Assembly: GCA_951640165.1 (NCBI GenBank) | Contig: OX621234.1 | Span: forward strand, 7,011,001-7,075,000 | Source: Pseudoips prasinana | Taxonomy: Eukaryota; Arthropoda; Insecta; Lepidoptera; Nolidae | Length of the DNA stretch: 64,000 nucleotides | Direction of reading: 5' to 3' | Shown: in pieces, positions 46,451 through 57,544 of the stretch | Layout: every line of letters begins with the position of its first letter | How positions within the stretch are numbered: the stretch's first letter is position 1 | The notes under the pieces: generated by a model | Told to the model about the DNA's origin: nothing | What the model saw: only the letters and a program-made list of their open reading frames with translations | The model's database searches: none | Translations under genes and position numbers: made by a program

Positions 46451-46780
46451 TGAAATGATGATGATTCTAAAACAAAATGAAGTTCTATTTCTTTAGTCTA
46501 TCTTATAAATTAGAGATTATTTTTTTCGTTAACTGTACCGGGCTAATATGATCGGTTTTTAATTATCTTGTTCTGAGAATAGTCAATTGGTAAATTGCTT
46601 AAATCAATCTATCACAGTCCGTGTTGCTGCATTCACAGCGCTGTTTAGTAGAAGTGCTCTGTATAAGACGTGAATAAAAAATATATGTTTTTATTGATAA
46701 GAGAGAGACAAAATCTTCCTTCTACAGGGTTACTTGTCAAACACCAACAAGCACGCAGGACTAAAAAGCTAACACTTTAA

Positions 46781-46955
46781 GGCCTCCTACGCACTATGCG
46801 GTTAGCCGCAATGCGGCCAGCCGTGCGGCTGACCGTACTCAGATATTTGTACGAGAAAGTCATTTTTATTCGCACTGTGATGCGGCAGCCGGTCAGCTAT
46901 ATTAACTGTTGCCGGCTGACCGCATTCCGGCTAACCGCATAGTGCGTAGGAGGCC
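46781..46955. mobile_element. MITE, 175 bp, TAA flanks
   Basis: Terminus GGCCTCCTACGCACTATGCG inverted at the right; TAA at 46778-46780 and 46956-46958. The 3-bp TWA flank suits PIF/Harbinger-type. Confidence 0.8.
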
Positions 46956-47042
46956 TAAGCTACAACTTTAGTTCTACGACTCGTAGAACTAAAGTTGTTG
47001 CTTGTTGACATTTCTCAGGACCAAAGTAATAAACAGCGTGTA

Positions 47043-47165
47043 TACACGGCTACATATCAAGCTACACATTTCCAGTATAAACTGATCTCGCGTTGTATAG
47101 GATTACCATACAATAAGAGGTCAGCTTATATTGGATATTTATAGCTTGATATGTAGCCGTGTGTA
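47043..47165. mobile_element. MITE family G
   Basis: TACACGGCTACATATCAAGC and its inverse GCTTGATATGTAGCCGTGTG. It abuts the outer shell of the 47.2-52.2 kb nest. Confidence 0.78.
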
Positions 47166-47292
47166 CTATGTCAGTCTTGTACAGCTGACATAGTACAGAC
47201 GCCAGCAAATCAAGCTACCCCAATCTGTCAAATTTCCCCAATTGAAAGAGACCGTATGCTCATGTGATAAAATCTCAAAAATGGGAAATCAT

Positions 47293-48747
47293 TATTATTA
47301 TTATTTTTAATCAGGCAGGCAGTTGAAACAACTGATAATTGCCTGTATCTAGTACATTGAGTTAGCTTGTCGTTTTTGTTGTTATTATGTGCTTGTCTAG
47401 TCTGTTCTTAAATATGTTGGTGTTTGGTGCTGACACTACGTCTTGTGGTAATTTGTTCCATTCTTTAACAACCCTGTTCGAAAGGAAATTCTTGTGGGGT
47501 ATATTGTGTGAGAAGCGGGTCTGAAGTTTAAGGGTGTGTCCTCTCAGACGGGTATTATTGTCTCGATGGAACATATCTTGGAACTGGTGAAGGTCATAGT
47601 GTCCATTTAGGATTTTATAGGTTTCGATCATATCACCACGCTCTCTTCGTTCTTTTAGAGTACTAAGCTTTAGTGCTTCCAGCCTATCCTCGTATGATAG
47701 TCTCTTAAGTTGTCTAGGTATCTTGGTAAAGCTACGCTGTACTTTTTCCAATAGATCCACGTCTTTAACAAAGTATCTCCACACTTGAAAAGCATGTTCC
47801 AATATAGGTCTTATGTAAGTCTTGTATACCTTTAACATCATTTCTGGTGTAAGAATTCCGAAAGCTTTTCTAATGAGGTAAATAAAACTTTTCGCTTTCT
47901 TTGTGATTGCTGCTATGTGGTCTTCCCACTTAAGATTCTCCGTTATAATAACTCCCAAATCCCTTTGGGCTCTCACTGCTACCAGTTCAAGGCCATCTAG
48001 CTTGTATATTAGGCGTGGCTTTTTGCTACCAATGTGCAGTGTAGTACATTTTTCAGCATTTAGGTTAACGAGCCATTCCTTTGACCAGTTAGCAATTTTG
48101 TCCAAGTCTCTTTGTAGACGATCGAAGTCAGTTAGTGGGTTTGCAAAGATTTTGGTGTCATCAGCGAAAAAGCTGACATTACATTGTAGGCAGCGAGGTA
48201 GGTCAAACGTATATATAATGTATAGCACAGGGCCCAGAACTGATCCTTGGGGCACGCCACTGTGTATCTCTCTCTCGTCGGACAGAGTTTCAGCGATTCT
48301 CACTCGAAATGTTCTATGGCGTAGGAAGGCCTCGATCCAGTTCAGCAGTTTGCCTCTAATTCCTATGTGTTCTAGTTTCTGAAGAAGTCTTGTTGTGGGA
48401 ACCTTATCAAAAGCCTTTTCGTAGTCAAGGTATATTACATCCACTGGTTCTCTCTTATTGAAGCTATCAGTCCAGGAAGCCAAGCAAGACAATAGATTTG
48501 ACACCGTCGACCGGCGAGGGCAAAATCCATGTTGCTGATCACCGATTATTCTGTGCTTATCAAGAAATTGCCTTATATGTTGGACTATCACCTTCTCCAT
48601 AACTTTACACACTACGCTGGTCAGGCTAATAGGTCTGTAGTTTGACGGTTGCAATTTATTTCCCTTTTTGAATATTGGTGTTACTGATGCAATTTTCCAC
48701 AAGGGCGGTAGTATACCAGTATCGTATGAGGTTTGCATTAATACTGA
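47293..48747 (-). mobile_element. 5'-truncated non-LTR retrotransposon with (AAT)n tail
   Basis: The boundaries come from comparison with the uninterrupted copy at 6611-6640, where GAAATCATAAATTTGATC is continuous. Here GAAATCAT stops at 47292 and CATAAATTTGATC resumes at 48748, giving a short CAT duplication. The minus-strand 3' end is an AAT-repeat tail at 47291-47307. Confidence 0.85.
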
Positions 48748-48750
48748 CAT
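47362..48750 (-). CDS. Reverse transcriptase of a 5'-truncated non-LTR element (L2/CR1-like)
   Basis: A 462-codon open frame with NYRPISL (37-43), GFCPRRST (75-82), YLDYEKAFDKV (107-117), GVPQGSVLGP (165-174) and FADD (195-198), followed by the thumb and the RGHTLKL-type C terminus. Phe in place of Tyr in the catalytic box suggests an L2/Crack/Daphne-like lineage rather than that of its neighbour at 49.3 kb. The start codon (48748-48750) lies exactly at the insertion junction and its bases are target sequence, so this is an accidental Met. The endonuclease half is missing. Confidence 0.88.
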   Translation of the reverse strand: MSVLMQTSYDTGILPPLWKIASVTPIFKKGNKLQPSNYRPISLTSVVCKVMEKVIVQHIRQFLDKHRIIGDQQHGFCPRRSTVSNLLSCLASWTDSFNKREPVDVIYLDYEKAFDKVPTTRLLQKLEHIGIRGKLLNWIEAFLRHRTFRVRIAETLSDEREIHSGVPQGSVLGPVLYIIYTFDLPRCLQCNVSFFADDTKIFANPLTDFDRLQRDLDKIANWSKEWLVNLNAEKCTTLHIGSKKPRLIYKLDGLELVAVRAQRDLGVIITENLKWEDHIAAITKKAKSFIYLIRKAFGILTPEMMLKVYKTYIRPILEHAFQVWRYFVKDVDLLEKVQRSFTKIPRQLKRLSYEDRLEALKLSTLKERRERGDMIETYKILNGHYDLHQFQDMFHRDNNTRLRGHTLKLQTRFSHNIPHKNFLSNRVVKEWNKLPQDVVSAPNTNIFKNRLDKHIITTKTTS

Positions 48751-48914
48751 AAATTTGATCGTCCGGCGGGTCTCGAACCTGCACTATCTACATATCCGGG
48801 GTAGGCGCTCTGCGTTAAGCTACGAACGATACACGCTGGCAGATCAAATTTAGGCTTCCCTTGCTACCCTTCCGGAGGATGTAGGTATTATCTATCGGCT
48901 TTGTTTTCTAGAAA

Positions 48915-51900
48915 GATAGATAGATAGATAGATAACACTTTATTGCACCAAATTGAAGCATAACATTATAATATCAGTTAACTTATATAATAAGGTACAA
49001 ACGGCGGTCTTATCGCTAATACAGCAATCTCTTCCAGACAACCGTTGGATGAACCAAAGCAATGCAGGGAGATAAAGTGGTAGTTGGCAGTGCATCTACT
49101 TATATAAATTTACATATATATGTACCTACCTAGGTACAAATATTATATATATATATATACACACAATATATAGATATATAACATAAAAATATACCTATAT
49201 ATAAATATATATAGTTCCCTACTTTTTAATATACTATAAATAAATATAAATAATAATTATCAAGACTAAAGAAATTTTTGAGGAAGATGGAAGATCGCGA
49301 GCTGTGAAGATTAAAGTGATTGATAATGTTTTTTTAAAAGTGTTTTGAAAGAACTTAAAGTTTGCGCGCGTCTGATATACAGAGGGAGTGAATTCCACAA
49401 TCGAGCAGCCTGTACAGTGAAAGATTTGTCGTAGAAATTGGTAGAATGTGTGGGCAACTGGAGTTCTAGATTCTCTGACGATCTCAAGGACCTAGAATGT
49501 GTGTCACATAGGAATTGAAACCTAATCTTGAGGTAAAAGGGAGCCGTGGGATTAAATAAAATGCTATAAAGAAGGGAGAGTACATGAGTATTTCGGCGAA
49601 GGCGAATGGGTAACCACTCGAGTTTTCTACGAAATTCGGAAACATGATCATATTTGCGGAGTCCAAATATGAACCTTATGCAGAAGTTTTGAAGTCGCTC
49701 GAGTTTATCTAGTTTGTCCTCCGTAAGGTCAAGATAGCTGGCGTCAGCATAGTCAAGGATTGGAAGAAGGAGGGATTGAGCTAGTGCAATTTTGGTGGCA
49801 ATTGGGAGAAAATTACGTAACCTCCTTAAGGATCCTGCTGCAGCATATAATTTGCGACTGGTCTGTTCTATTTGTGGACCCCAAGACAGTGTTCGATCAA
49901 AGTATACCCCCAAGTTTTTAACCCTTTCACTGAGTGGTATTATTGTATTGTTAAATATTACTCGAGGGGTATGGGTCCAGTCAACTTTGTTGTGCATTCT
50001 AGAACTGCCAATCACGATGACCTGAGTTTTGGAGGGGTTTACTGTGAGACCGTGGTCTGTGCTCCATTTGTTGATTTTCTCCATATCATTGTTAATAATA
50101 TCAATGCCATCGCTAAGGTGCTCAACCGACGCCTGAGTGTATATTTGTAAGTCGTCGGCATAAAGGTGGTAGGAAGAAGTTAAGCGAGAGGAAATCGAAT
50201 TTATAAATATAGTGAAGAGTAGTGGAGATAAAACGCCACCCTGTGGCACGCCAGCACTGGTGTAACACCACGACGAGTAGTTATCGTCAATACGAATCCG
50301 TTGCCGACGGCCAAACAGGTAACTACGAAACCAATCAATTACCATTGGAGATATATTAAGAGAGCGTAATATGCCAAGTAGAATGTCAAAGTCCACAGTG
50401 TTGAATGCGTTGCTAAAATCAAGCAGCGCAAGCACCGTGAACTTTCCACATTCCATGCCTAGTCGAATATCATCCGCAATATTGATAAGAGCGGTGGCTG
50501 TACTGTGACCTGGACGAAAACCGGACTGTGAAGGATTAAGTAGGATATTCTTGGAGAGGAATGTACTCAGTTGGTTGTGGACGAGGCGTTCCAGAACTTT
50601 GGACAGGAATGGTAGTATGGAGATGGGACGATATTCGGAAAAGGATGAGGGATTCCGTTTTTTAGGTAGTGGGATTATCTGAGCACTTTTCCATGTTGAT
50701 GGAAAAGTAGCTGTAGAAATGGAAAAATTAAGGAGGTGGGTAAGGACCGGAAGGATTTCGTCGAGGATAGGAAGGATCATATTGCGACTGATACAATCAC
50801 TTCCAACAGAATTGGAAGTAATTGATAGTACGCTCTTCTTAACATCACAAGTGGAAAACTGATTAAAGACAAACTCAGAATGATCAGGGGTAGGAATTGA
50901 TGAAAGGTACCGTAAGGTATTTAATTTGGTTGTCCTATCAAAGTTGGACGAAGTTGAGAAATGACTATTGAGTGAATTTATGTCTAATTTATTGGGAGTG
51001 TCAACTTGGCGTGATTTTCCTATCCCTATTGATCTCAAATACTTCCAGACTTTGGCTGGGTCTCCGTTTTGTACAGAGCTGTGGATGTGTTGGCGTTGAG
51101 CATTCCTACACACCTTATTTCTATGGTTCCTGGCCGAAACGTACTTACTTTTGTTTTCAGCGGATGGATTGGATTTATATTTCGATTTAGCTCCTGCTTT
51201 CTTATCAATCGATTTTCGTATGTCCTGTGTGAGCCAAGGCGCTGGAATATGTTTTAGTTTTATGGCTTTCAAAGGTGCGTGTACGTCATAAAGCTGAAGC
51301 ATGTACATTTCGAATAGATAAACCTTTTCGTCAATAGTTTGCGAATCAAATAGTGAAGTCCAGTCAATATTACCCGCGTCTACTTTTAGATTAGCAACGT
51401 TCATACCACCAAAATTGCGCTGAATAATGATTTTAGGTTTTGCCTTAGGTGGGCGAATTTTATAGGATAAATAAAGAAGGTCGTGATAAGAGAAAGAATC
51501 CGCCGAGCACTGGCCGTGTTTGGCCACGTGCTCTTTGGAAGAAACAAAAATAAGATCAAGGAGTGATGGCGTGCAGTGAGGAAAGTTGTGAGTAGCAGTT
51601 AAAGGTAAAAGGGAAAGGTTATTAGACTCAATGAGTGAACGGAGTGCAGAAGAACGTGAATCATTTCTGAGAAGACAGGTGTTGAAGTCACCCATGACTA
51701 TTGTATGACTGTAAGAAGGAACTAAGTTTGCTAAGAGAGTATCCAATGAGGAGAAGAAGTTAATATGTGACGAAGGACAGTAGTAAACCCCAAGGAGAAT
51801 TTTTGTGTGATGCAACTCTACTTCCAGAAAAAGATGTTCGCCGGTGTTAGACGGTGGGGGCTGGGCCGACATATTAATAACGCGGAAAGGAATGTGTGGT

Positions 51901-51952
51901 CGAAGGTATATGGCAACACCACCACCACCGCCGTTTATCCGGTCATTTAGAT
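48915..51952 (-). mobile_element. 5'-truncated CR1/Jockey-group retrotransposon, 3.0 kb
   Basis: Flanked by the direct repeat TAGAAA at 48909-48914 and 51953-51958. The uninterrupted target is visible at 6782-6800, with TAGAAA once at 6790-6795. The 3' end (left) has a GATA microsatellite tail, 48915-48934, next to CACTTTATTG. The insertion is nested in the element described at 47272-52122. Confidence 0.9.
49311..51952 (-). CDS. Non-LTR retrotransposon ORF2, endonuclease and reverse transcriptase (CR1/Jockey group)
   Basis: An uninterrupted open frame of about 880 codons. It has an endonuclease remnant with GDFN (about residues 97-100 of the extended frame), LLDLIF (140-145) and SYHD (164-167). 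The reverse transcriptase has YRPISILP (450-457), GFRPGHS (487-493), a DFSNAFNTVD block (521-530), GVPQGGVLSP (577-586) and the catalytic YADD (607-610). The C terminus (AARLWNSLP) matches two other fragments in the window. The open frame formally extends to 51980, but its first nine codons lie in the element it is inserted into. The true element begins at 51952, is 5'-truncated and lacks the first part of the endonuclease. No stop or frameshift is present, so the insertion is young. Confidence 0.9.
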
Positions 51953-52721
51953 TAGAAACATGGCCGACTGATATGTTCACAGTTGCATCTGAAAGATCAT
52001 ATCATATTGATAATACCTTCCAAATTATTAAATTTGAATTTTTATAGCATTATTCGCAATGCAAAGCAATTTGAGATTATATTAACGCTTTGCATTGCGA
52101 ATAATGCTATAAAAATTCAAATTCATGTGATAAAGTTGAAAATCTATAAAAGAAATTTGACAGATTAGGGTAGCTGGATGTGCTGGCGTCTGTACATGAT
52201 TATATTTAAAAAAACTTGTGTGTACTTATGTACACGCGTTAGAAGTTATACTTCTTAATATACAACTTGAACATAGTTATCAATTTTCATACCACCTAGA
52301 ACTAACTTCATGCTGTTAAATTTTTTGGTGTCGGTGTGCGCGCGCATCGTAAAAATTCACTCTCATCATTTTTCTCCATCGCGCCAAAAGAAGTATAACT
52401 TCAAAAGTATTAATTTCTTGTTTCAGATTAGACCGATTCCGAAACTGTGGAGTGACGTACGCTGTATCCCTAGGACGCCGGTTGAATACTTCCTGCCCTC
52501 TTGTTATTCTATTTCTATCGGAAATCGTGCACTAAGTCTTATGGCCATTGAAATCTAAATAGATATTATTATGTTCTCGTAAGCAAAATCAGTTCTGTGT
52601 TATTGACGTGAAGCTACAAACGATGCGACGACGAGCTGCTATTGAGAAGAGTCTAGAACTGCTGATGCCAGGTGTTGGCCGACTTCATGGAAGAGTTATT
52701 CCCATGAAGTAGAATTCTTCA

Positions 52722-52964
52722 GGGGCTCTACCGGCTAAGTCACCGAACATCGATTTCTTAAATGGCGTTCATATAAATAAAGGTTAAAAATTACAAAATG
52801 AATTGTTAAATAGGCTTCCATGAGCACATGTGACGTCATAAATAGTCCGGTGTCGATAGTCAACGTTGAAGCCGATTGAACGATTGATTAAGTCATTTTT
52901 AATCTTTATTTATTTGAACGCCATTTAAGAAATCGATGTTCGGTGACTTAGCCGGTTGAGCCCC
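52722..52964. mobile_element. MITE, 243 bp, long TIR
   Basis: GGGGCTCTACCGGCTAAGTC at the left; the inverse GACTTAGCCGGTTGAGCCCC at the right. Pairing continues about 70 bp inward. Confidence 0.78.
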
Positions 52965-52999
52965 AGGAAGCCGGACCAATTTAAACAAAAATAGGTAAT

Positions 53000-55250
53000 G
53001 GCCATCGGGGATGGCATTGGAATCCCTCTTTTTTCGATGTTGGCCAACATCTGACTCCGGCGTTTCTAGTCACCAGTACTAGTTTCTCATCACCGATTTG
53101 TTTGCCCAGCTTCAGGTTGATACATTAGATACTACTACTAGATAAAGTTAATCTTGTTGATGAATGATTTCTGATCACATGGACGTCATGTATCTTCAGA
53201 GGATCAATGACGTCACTGCGATCAATGTGGTAAAACCAAGATCAACCACAGACAAAATCGGTTCAAGGAACTTGTAGGAAGTTCATTGATAAAGTAGTTA
53301 GTATTTATTTTGAGAACAATTTTATTTTTTATTGATATGTATTGTCTTCTATTCTAGAGTTCCATAGGTTTTAATTAAGTTTTCAACGAATGGCCTTAGA
53401 CTTAGTGCTTTCTTTCTGATATATCCTATTTTTATTGTATAGTTTTGACATGCCAAAATGGAATAAATGTTGACATTTAAATTATCTTCATCTAAAATAT
53501 TAGAAATAATTTATTAAATGAATTATATTTCATGACGGACAAGAGGTATCTGATGATATCTATTTGATTATATTAGTTTTGTTAAGTTCCGTATATTTAA
53601 CATGAGTGCTTTGCAGATAATAATCTCATTGCTTTTATATTTGGAAACGGATACATTTTTAAATCTTATTAATGGAACGCAGTTGTATTTATTTATATCG
53701 ATAATTTTGTACAGAATTAAACAGCGATAAAAAATTCAAAATATTTTTATATTAACCTTTTTGCTACTTGGTAGCAAATGTGCAAAATTGAGACCATTCT
53801 CTGGAGATTATTATTTGACCGCATTATCCTCTCGAGGTGTTTTTAATTATGCGTATTTAGAACAGAGCGGTATTAATTCTTATCTTGGCATATATTTATA
53901 CTATTTACTAAATATGATTAGAATTAAATATGTTATAATTTAGGTCATATTTGATCGAGATGACTCTTTAAAAGAATGATCATTTGGACTAGCAATGATC
54001 TTAAAGTTTTTAGGCAGTTTCTGATATTTCTGTCAATAAATCACTTTAAATTGGGATCCTTCGCACACGACATCTTTGATGGACTGTTATACAACTTACA
54101 TTTAACATAGATAACACAAATAGTTATCATTAGATATTAGACCAGAAACCATGTTGGTCAAGATCCTTGGGTGAGCCCTTTACCAGCTGGGCGGTTTGGT
54201 ATAGTACATGATATACTGACTATGTTATAAGAATGTGTGTGTGTGCGATACACGGCAGAAGTGAAACTTTAGAAAAGTAGCCTATAAGAGATTGAGATAA
54301 ATATAGAGGAACAGGAGTATTAGGGTAATTAAAAGACCAAGCTTTAAAAAATATTTAAAAATTTTAATGCAAAATATTACATTTCATATATTTACATATT
54401 TAAGTAAGATATATTATGACACATATAAACTCCCATGTTTTTAATTCACTTCGAACTAATGTCACTAGAGCGAGAGAGTGTGTTAAATAATTGACCAATG
54501 AATTTTAAGACGCAAACGCAAAATAAAACGAAGTGATTTTGTTTAATAGTGACGTTGTTTGTGATATGACACATTTCCCAAAGACACGTGATAGAATTGT
54601 AATCTATCTCATTCTCTCGCAGGCTAAATCGTATTTATAAATATATTTGTCTCTTTCTGTTGTTGCGTTTTCGTTTCATAGAATTTTCAAATCGCGACGG
54701 TACTAATCAAGTTTCACTACTAAATGTTTTAAATCGATTTGATTAAATCGCATTGCTATTTCAAATGATCATATTATTTTATAAGTATTATATATTATAC
54801 GATTAAATGTTTTTGGATTATATTCTGTCCATTTCGGTGCATTATATATTTGTTACATGTGTATGGCTTTAAAGCGAGTGATAGTTACAAATGCTTTTAA
54901 TAGAGATCGGCGCAAACTATATTACGATTGACTACATGTTTCGTTTGACTATTTATATAAACTGATTCAAAATGGGGTTCGTTAGACAACGATAAGTATA
55001 TGAATTCTACATTCCTGGAAGTCACTTGTCAATTATGGTGTAATCGTTGTGTTCTTTCTATGCGATTTTCTGTCTCTGTCTATAATATACTTTTGAGATA
55101 TGTACGTTTGAGTAGATGGTATTGTGCGCGCAATACGGAACGTTAAAATTCTGTTAAAACGTATTTCCATTTGCTTCTGTTTTAAATCGTATATGAGTTG
55201 AAATGTCTTATGAAACAAGATTATATACAAGTCTTTTTAAAGGATTATCA
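53000..55250. other. AT-rich stretch, nothing recognised
   Basis: No frame above 60 codons and no repeat seen elsewhere in the window. Confidence 0.4.
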
Positions 55251-55309
55251 CCTGATATGATAATACTTTTTTTTTCTTAAAATCTGCTAACCTGGGGGGG
55301 CTACCGTCT

Positions 55310-55680
55310 ATTTCGCCTCGGCTTAGACGGTGGCTTTCGGATTGAATTCGTTGCGGGATCCAAGACAGTTGTCGCGATTCCCCGGGACATGCCTGAGCCT
55401 CACCGCTCAGTGTCATTTCATTGTGTGCCACTGTTGATCCTGGCTTACAGGAGTTGTAGTGGTGGGTAAGAGGGGGGTTTATACCCGTTAGACGGTACCC
55501 CCCTGGTCTTCATACTATTAAGATAGACGCACCTAGTTTGAGGACTCAGTAGACTAGAGTAGTTATGTCAGCTGCAGGTTTGGGGGAGTCTATTCCCGAC
55601 CTACCCGCAACGCAGGTTCATTCCCACTGTGGAAATGGGAGGGGCAAGACTTGCCCACCGCTGCAGATAGTCATAATTTA
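55310..55680 (-). repeat. Repeat L (AATGAAATGACACTGAGC family)
   Basis: The minus strand reads CACACAATGAAATGACACTG then GTGAGGCTCAGGCATGTCCC. Partial plus-strand copies are at 21431-21540 and 43526-43600. Family unknown. Confidence 0.6.
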
Positions 55681-55949
55681 TTTTAGTGTTATTAAGTGGT
55701 TTTATTAATTTAGATTTATTATGTATTTAACTCGACTTTTCTGTGTTTGTGCGCGGTATTTAGAAAAATATGTATGCGTGACTAGAATGCGGTTTTTTGG
55801 GAAGTCTATAGAATAGTATATACGTATAATATTTAATATTTGGTGGTAAAGCCTTGTGCTAAATGAAAATGCTAAATGATTAGTTATATATATTATAATT
55901 CAATATCACGTGTACAAAACGATATTTGTTTAATAATAATATAATAATA

Positions 55950-56184
55950 ACTGGGACATTTTTTTACACACGGCCATCTGATCCCAAACACAACTTGTAC
56001 TATGGAAAACAGATAACTGATTTACTACCTTTTTTTTTGCAAATACATATTTATATAGATAATTACGCCCAGACTCAGGACAAACAGACATGTTCGTGCA
56101 CACAAATATCTGTCCTGGGTGGGAATTGAACCCATGACCTCCGGCGTGAAAAGCAAGCATTTGCCAACCACGCCAACAGGCCCG
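55950..56184 (-). repeat. SINE A
   Basis: Inverse copy from CACACGGCCATCTGATCCCA to the head GTTGGCGTGGTTGGC in inverse. Confidence 0.82.
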
Positions 56185-56346
56185 TAAATTTTTGTTTTGT
56201 ATATCTTTATACAGTTTTTTTTATTTTTATTTAGACCCGTACTGGTGTCAATACAGACTGGCGATAAATGGCTAAAATTGGGTGCCATCAGCCTCTTAAC
56301 AGGAAATAAGACTTCACTTAAGCACACAATATTTTACTAGTCCCTT

Positions 56347-56454
56347 AACACACTCATTTACAAAAGAAAAGTAGTATATCAGTTATCTGGTTTTCCATTA
56401 CAAGCTCTGCTTAGTTTGAAATCAGATGGCCGTGTGTGAATAATGTCCTAGGAT
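56347..56454 (+). repeat. SINE A, 3' part only
   Basis: TTTACAAAAGAAAAGTAG to GGCCGTGTGTGAATAATGTCC. The tRNA-like head is missing. Confidence 0.75.
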
Positions 56455-56824
56455 ATTATTATTATTATTTGTAACAAGCCATTCTACAAAGTTTGCTCCG
56501 GTCCTATTATCTTTCTTAACACACCGTCTACAAGAGGGCTTTAAATTACATCATTTCTAAGAGAAACGCATTTATAATAAAAATAAATGATCACACTTTT
56601 GTCTACGAACTCCCAACGAGGTATCTATGACTATGTGTAGCTATTTAAGGCCTATTTATAATCAAATTATTAATTTAGGCCTATTTAATAATAATATTTA
56701 TCTTGAAACGTTTTTAGAATGATAACATTAGTATTAAGAATGGATTTTGTTGGCGGCATGTGATTTACTATACGGAAAATAGTTTGTATATTTCATAATG
56801 TGCAATTAAATTTATATTCAATTA

Positions 56825-57003
56825 GATAATGATTGATGTTCGCTGTGTGGTGACGGCGAAGAATATCATCACCCCATCTCATCAAGTGGGGGACGTAGAA
56901 GTATGACCAACAATCGCGAACCCTTCAGCCAAGCGAGGCGATTATGGCTTACCCGCCTAAGAACAAAGGGGTTGGCGATATTCTTTGCCGTTGGCCACAC
57001 GAC
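56825..57003. repeat. Repeat M, partial
   Basis: GTGACGGCGAAGAATATCAT and CCCCATCTCATCAAGTGGGG on one side; CGATATTCTTTGCCGTTGGC on the other. Confidence 0.5.
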
Positions 57004-57180
57004 AAATATATAACAGTAATTCGTATTTATAGTATGGGATCCCACGACACTACTTTTACGTTCATGTGGATAAGCATTTTTCGGAGAGGAATATGTTTGT
57101 TCGTATAAATATGGCCGTAAGTATTTTTATTACGCTGTACTTTAACAGGAATTGTAATACTTTTCAAGTTTTGTTTTTAA

Positions 57181-57544
57181 GAGGCCTATTACAGTCCACT
57201 AGCGCCGCCAATCGCAAAAATGTTATAACTCGTAAATAGAATCAAAAATACAAAATATGTTCTATTATTACTGTGGAAAAGGCAATAACGTAATTGTATA
57301 ACACCTTATCAACACTTGAAATATAGCTGTTTAGCTAAATCGTGCATTCAAAACATAAACGGCCGTTTTTGTTACAAATGCACGATTTAGCTAAACAGCT
57401 ATATATCAAGTGTTGACAATGTGTTATTAAATTACGTTATTGCCTTTTCTACAGTAATAATAGACCACATTTTGTATTTTTGATTCTATTTACGAGTTAT
57501 GACATTTTTTCGATTGGCGGCGCTAGTGGACTGTAATAGGCCTC
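57181..57544. mobile_element. Hairpin MITE with TTAA flanks, copy 1 (364 bp)
   Basis: TTAA at 57177-57180 and 57545-57548. The terminus GAGGCCTATTACAGTCCAC is inverted at the right end, and the two halves pair along almost the whole length. TTAA duplication points to piggyBac-type mobilisation. Confidence 0.85.

Larger units (their letters stand above)
47272..52122. mobile_element. Repeat unit with 12-bp target duplication, host of two retroelements
   Basis: Bounded by direct repeats TCATGTGATAAA at 47260-47271 and 52123-52134. It starts ATCTCAAAAATG and ends with an imperfect hairpin (52036-52122, GAATTTTTATAGCATT arms). Without its two nested retrotransposons it matches the 373-bp copy at 6611-6983, including a tRNA-like stretch. 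Confidence 0.8.
47196..52192. mobile_element. Outer inverted-repeat element with TA flanks (outer shell of the nest)
   Basis: The termini CAGACGCCAGCAAATC at 47196 and its inverse ending GGCGTCTG at 52192 form an imperfect TIR of about 45 bp, flanked by TA on both sides. After removing nested DNA only about 130 bp remain, the size of a MITE. TA duplication suits the Tc1/mariner superfamily. No second copy of these termini was noticed in the window. Confidence 0.75.

Noticed and set aside
47903..48382. 159-codon plus-strand gene
   Set aside because: Antisense shadow of the reverse transcriptase frame.
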